A stretch of 60,991 bases of DNA from an uncultured Ruminococcus sp. (GTDB lineage Bacteria > Bacillota > Clostridia > Oscillospirales > Acutalibacteraceae): positions 1 to 60,991 of the forward strand of contig CADCOE010000037.1 in the NCBI GenBank assembly GCA_902802985.1, in the 5' to 3' direction. The notes beneath the pieces were generated by a model, which saw nothing but the letters and a program-made list of their open reading frames with translations, was not told the DNA's origin and did not search any database. Below are positions 58,710-60,991 of this stretch, in pieces (within the stretch, counting starts at the first letter, position 1; every line of letters begins with the position of its first letter). The translations under genes and the position numbers were made by a program.

Positions 58710-60441
58710 ACTCGGTGATCATCAGATCAAAATTCTCAAAAGCCTCCACCATTTTCGGATGCTTGATCACAAAATGAATGGCAGGAGAGTTGCTCTTGGA
58801 TACGATCACATATTTTCCGTTAGCAATGGTAATATTGATATTTCTAAAGGCGGGGGCCGGATTTTTGACCATCCTACACCGCGGATGTGCGGCGGCAAAC
58901 TTTTCCGTCTGCCGGAGATGGAGCAGATAATCCTCATACGAATAGCTCAGCTTCCCATTGAGAAAAATCTCCGGACAGCACACCGCAATCGGTTTTTCCG
59001 CAAACTGTTTCTCCGTCACATACGGTATTTCCATCACCAGTGTGTGCTCTTTCAGAAATTCCTCCATACGTTCTTTTTCCTCTCTGACAAACGATCTCAC
59101 TTTTCCGGCTTCCGCCTTGTTCAGCAAATGATAGGAGATCATCTTTTCCAACAGTTCTTCCGAAAGAGTAAACAGGGGTAAATGGGTCAATATCATACGC
59201 TTATCATCTTTGACTGCGGTTTCTTGATAGTAATTCATAAACTCCCATTGTCTTGCTGCGTTATAGATCTCCATCAACGGATAAGATTTTTTCAGCAGCT
59301 GTTCCGCCCTCTTGCGGTAGTATGGCAATTCCGCTTTGTTGCCGGTAAAATAGTAACGTCCCTCATTGTGAAAGCCTGCAATCGCTTCTCCGGAAAGCGC
59401 CGCTGCTCCCGACACCTTGATAATATGCAAAAAGGAACTGTTATTATTGACTTTCAGATAATAAGGAGAAATCTGTCCCGTCATATACATCGGGATATAG
59501 CTCTCCAACCCTAACATCATTTCCCCTATGGGACGATCCACATTGTGTATAATGTGAAGATGAAGTCCTTTTTTCAGCATCATCGCCATACCCAGCATCC
59601 ATTTTTGAGGAAATTCAGCGTCTTTCGCCATTTCCAGCATCGGCATATCGCTGTAAAGGATCACATCTTCCATAGAAGGGGAGGTCACTGTCGACAGCAT
59701 AAAATCCAATTCACTTTCCATCATTTGCTTTATTCCCGTGTAGTGCTTGGAGGAAGGCGGACGATACAGCGGCTCCGCAAGTCTGATTTTGTCAAAACGA
59801 ATTGTCTGTACATATTCATCCAGATCAAAATTTTCTATCTTGGCAAGAAAGCGTTTCATATCCGGCCGCTGATCCACCGCACTGCGAGCGGAGATCAGCC
59901 ATTCCGAAACAACATCAATACAAATCGGTTCGTTGATCACATCGTGATAGGAACATCCCGTCAGCCGCATCAAGCTCTGAATATTATTTTTTTCTGCGAC
60001 CCGCCTTGCAATAAATCCTGATACCTTCTCCATAAATTGATGGATTTCAGACGGTTTTCTCTGTCCCGAAAGAATTCTTGAAATATACGATGGATCATAC
60101 TTCAAACTTTTCGCCAGCTCACTGTTATTAATCTCCAGCGAAGAAAGCATTTTTTTCAGATTAAGAATATATGCCTCATATTCCGCTTCGGCTGCGCCGC
60201 CAATGGCATCCTTCCATTCCAACAAAATTTCTTCTGCCGAAAGAGCCAATCCCTGTTGGCGGGCAGCAACTGCCATTCCTTCGGCAAGCTTTCTGAGATG
60301 TTCACTGTCCTTTTGCGGCACCCGTGTTCCTTTTCTGTATCGTCCCACTGTTTCCGCTGACACTCCCGATACCTCCGAGAGCATTTTGTTGGAGCAGCCG
60401 ATTTTTTTGATATAACTGTTTAAACTATCCTTAAATTTCAT
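58708..60441 (-). CDS. Large regulator with two Xre-type HTH domains
   Basis: 577 residues. Two helix-turn-helix units: about 8-50 (CSNKMLSEVSGVSAETVGRY) and about 93-130 (NNSELAKSLKYDPSYISRIL). The remaining 440 residues form one or more soluble domains I do not recognise; the stretch LHLHIIHNVDRPIGEMML (about 290) could be a buried core. No signal or membrane helix. The size and paired HTH suggest a DNA-binding sensor with its own effector domain. It has its own promoter. The target is unknown; the divergent gap region is a candidate. Confidence 0.75.
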   Translation of the reverse strand: MKFKDSLNSYIKKIGCSNKMLSEVSGVSAETVGRYRKGTRVPQKDSEHLRKLAEGMAVAARQQGLALSAEEILLEWKDAIGGAAEAEYEAYILNLKKMLSSLEINNSELAKSLKYDPSYISRILSGQRKPSEIHQFMEKVSGFIARRVAEKNNIQSLMRLTGCSYHDVINEPICIDVVSEWLISARSAVDQRPDMKRFLAKIENFDLDEYVQTIRFDKIRLAEPLYRPPSSKHYTGIKQMMESELDFMLSTVTSPSMEDVILYSDMPMLEMAKDAEFPQKWMLGMAMMLKKGLHLHIIHNVDRPIGEMMLGLESYIPMYMTGQISPYYLKVNNNSSFLHIIKVSGAAALSGEAIAGFHNEGRYYFTGNKAELPYYRKRAEQLLKKSYPLMEIYNAARQWEFMNYYQETAVKDDKRMILTHLPLFTLSEELLEKMISYHLLNKAEAGKVRSFVREEKERMEEFLKEHTLVMEIPYVTEKQFAEKPIAVCCPEIFLNGKLSYSYEDYLLHLRQTEKFAAAHPRCRMVKNPAPAFRNINITIANGKYVIVSKSNSPAIHFVIKHPKMVEAFENFDLMITE

Positions 60442-60551
60442 TGAGGAATTCTCTCCAAAACAACATCATCGTATTCCAATTCATTTCAGGACCTATCTCC
60501 CGAAAACCGATCATTTTTCACGGTTAAGAGAGTTCGCCGCTGATAATACCA

Positions 60552-60580
60552 ATTTTAGAAAATCCAAAGCATTTTGTCAA
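60552..60580 (-). promoter_or_regulatory. Predicted promoter of the tandem-HTH regulator
   Basis: Minus strand TTGACA, 17 bases, TAAAAT, about 110 bases before the ATG. Confidence 0.65.
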
Positions 60581-60680
60581 GAAGTTTATCCATACAGACC
60601 AAAAATAACCGAATTGGCAGGACACTCTGCTTGATTTATGACATCATTTGATGATAATAATAGTAGTTTTATCTGCCGCC

Positions 60681-60706
60681 GGGCAGGTGAACTGCCTGTT
60701 TTTTTT
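60681..60706 (+). terminator. Plus-strand terminator with no gene upstream (1)
   Basis: Stem GGCAG/CTGCC with a GTGAA loop, followed by TGTTTTTTTT. No plus-strand ORF precedes it; a TTGATT-18-TAATAA promoter-like pair lies about 20 bases upstream. Confidence 0.6.
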
Positions 60707-60714
60707 GCCCCCCG

Positions 60715-60753
60715 CAGCCGGTACGGAATTTTATCACCGTCCGGCTGTTTTTT
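60715..60753 (+). terminator. Plus-strand terminator with no gene upstream (2)
   Basis: Stem CAGCCGG + ACGG / CCGT + CCGGCTG, followed by TTTTTT, eight bases after the first terminator. Both lie before the gap promoter. Confidence 0.75.
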
Positions 60754-60764
60754 ATGGATCCTAA

Positions 60765-60991
<227 letters not shown>

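Overview
The window is a chromosomal segment of an anaerobic, spore-forming Firmicute that looks like a Ruminococcus relative (Oscillospiraceae). The evidence is a moderate-GC genome with TTGACA/TATAAT promoters and strong AGGAGG ribosome sites, the sporulation genes spoVT and spoIID, an archaeal-type prolyl-tRNA synthetase, a glutaminyl-tRNA synthetase, a single-chain PurL, a DUF1540 protein, and secreted starch-binding surface proteins like those of amylolytic gut ruminococci. The genus call is inference from gene content.

Layout: 1-5070 is the S10 ribosomal-protein operon on the minus strand (rpsJ to rpmC, cut at the left edge), with a long leader holding two terminator-like hairpins. 5263-10457 is a minus-strand shikimate/aromatic block (aroE, aroK, a DUF3592 membrane protein, aroF, tyrA, aroB). 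Just upstream of aroF sits an untracked 34-codon leader ORF packed with Phe/Tyr codons, followed by an intrinsic terminator. This looks like a complete translational attenuator. 10550-12800 carries acpP and proS. 12910-18290 is a starch-binding surface-protein locus: two intact secreted proteins, one 5'-truncated esterase/CBM26 remnant, a small DUF1540 gene and a 48-bp IS3-like end-to-end remnant.

18447-29861 holds spoVT, a YoaK-like membrane protein, an SseB-like protein, gltX-glnS, a GlmU lacking its acetyltransferase half, prs, a lipase-like membrane fusion and a DUF6882-like protein. 29979-36416 holds purL and a large secreted seven-repeat CAP protein. 36498-45972 holds a metal-binding HMA protein, an aquaporin, lysA, a small membrane protein, a family 4 uracil-DNA glycosylase, a PduL-type phosphotransacylase, a decayed relative of the repeat protein, a lipoprotein, tRNA-Ser(CGA), a DD-carboxypeptidase and a phosphoesterase. 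46111-58630 holds a MATE exporter with an attenuated leader, ychF, small redox and thioesterase genes, an acyltransferase, tex, a HAD phosphatase, spoIID with a sigma-E-like promoter, and citrate synthase. The right end carries a large tandem-HTH regulator and the start of gap.

Two themes run across the window. One is premature-termination control in leaders (S10, aroF, MATE). The other is many short exact tandem duplications of 11-25 bp in intergenic DNA, plus at least two dispersed repeat families. All promoters, terminators and structures were read by eye and are predictions.
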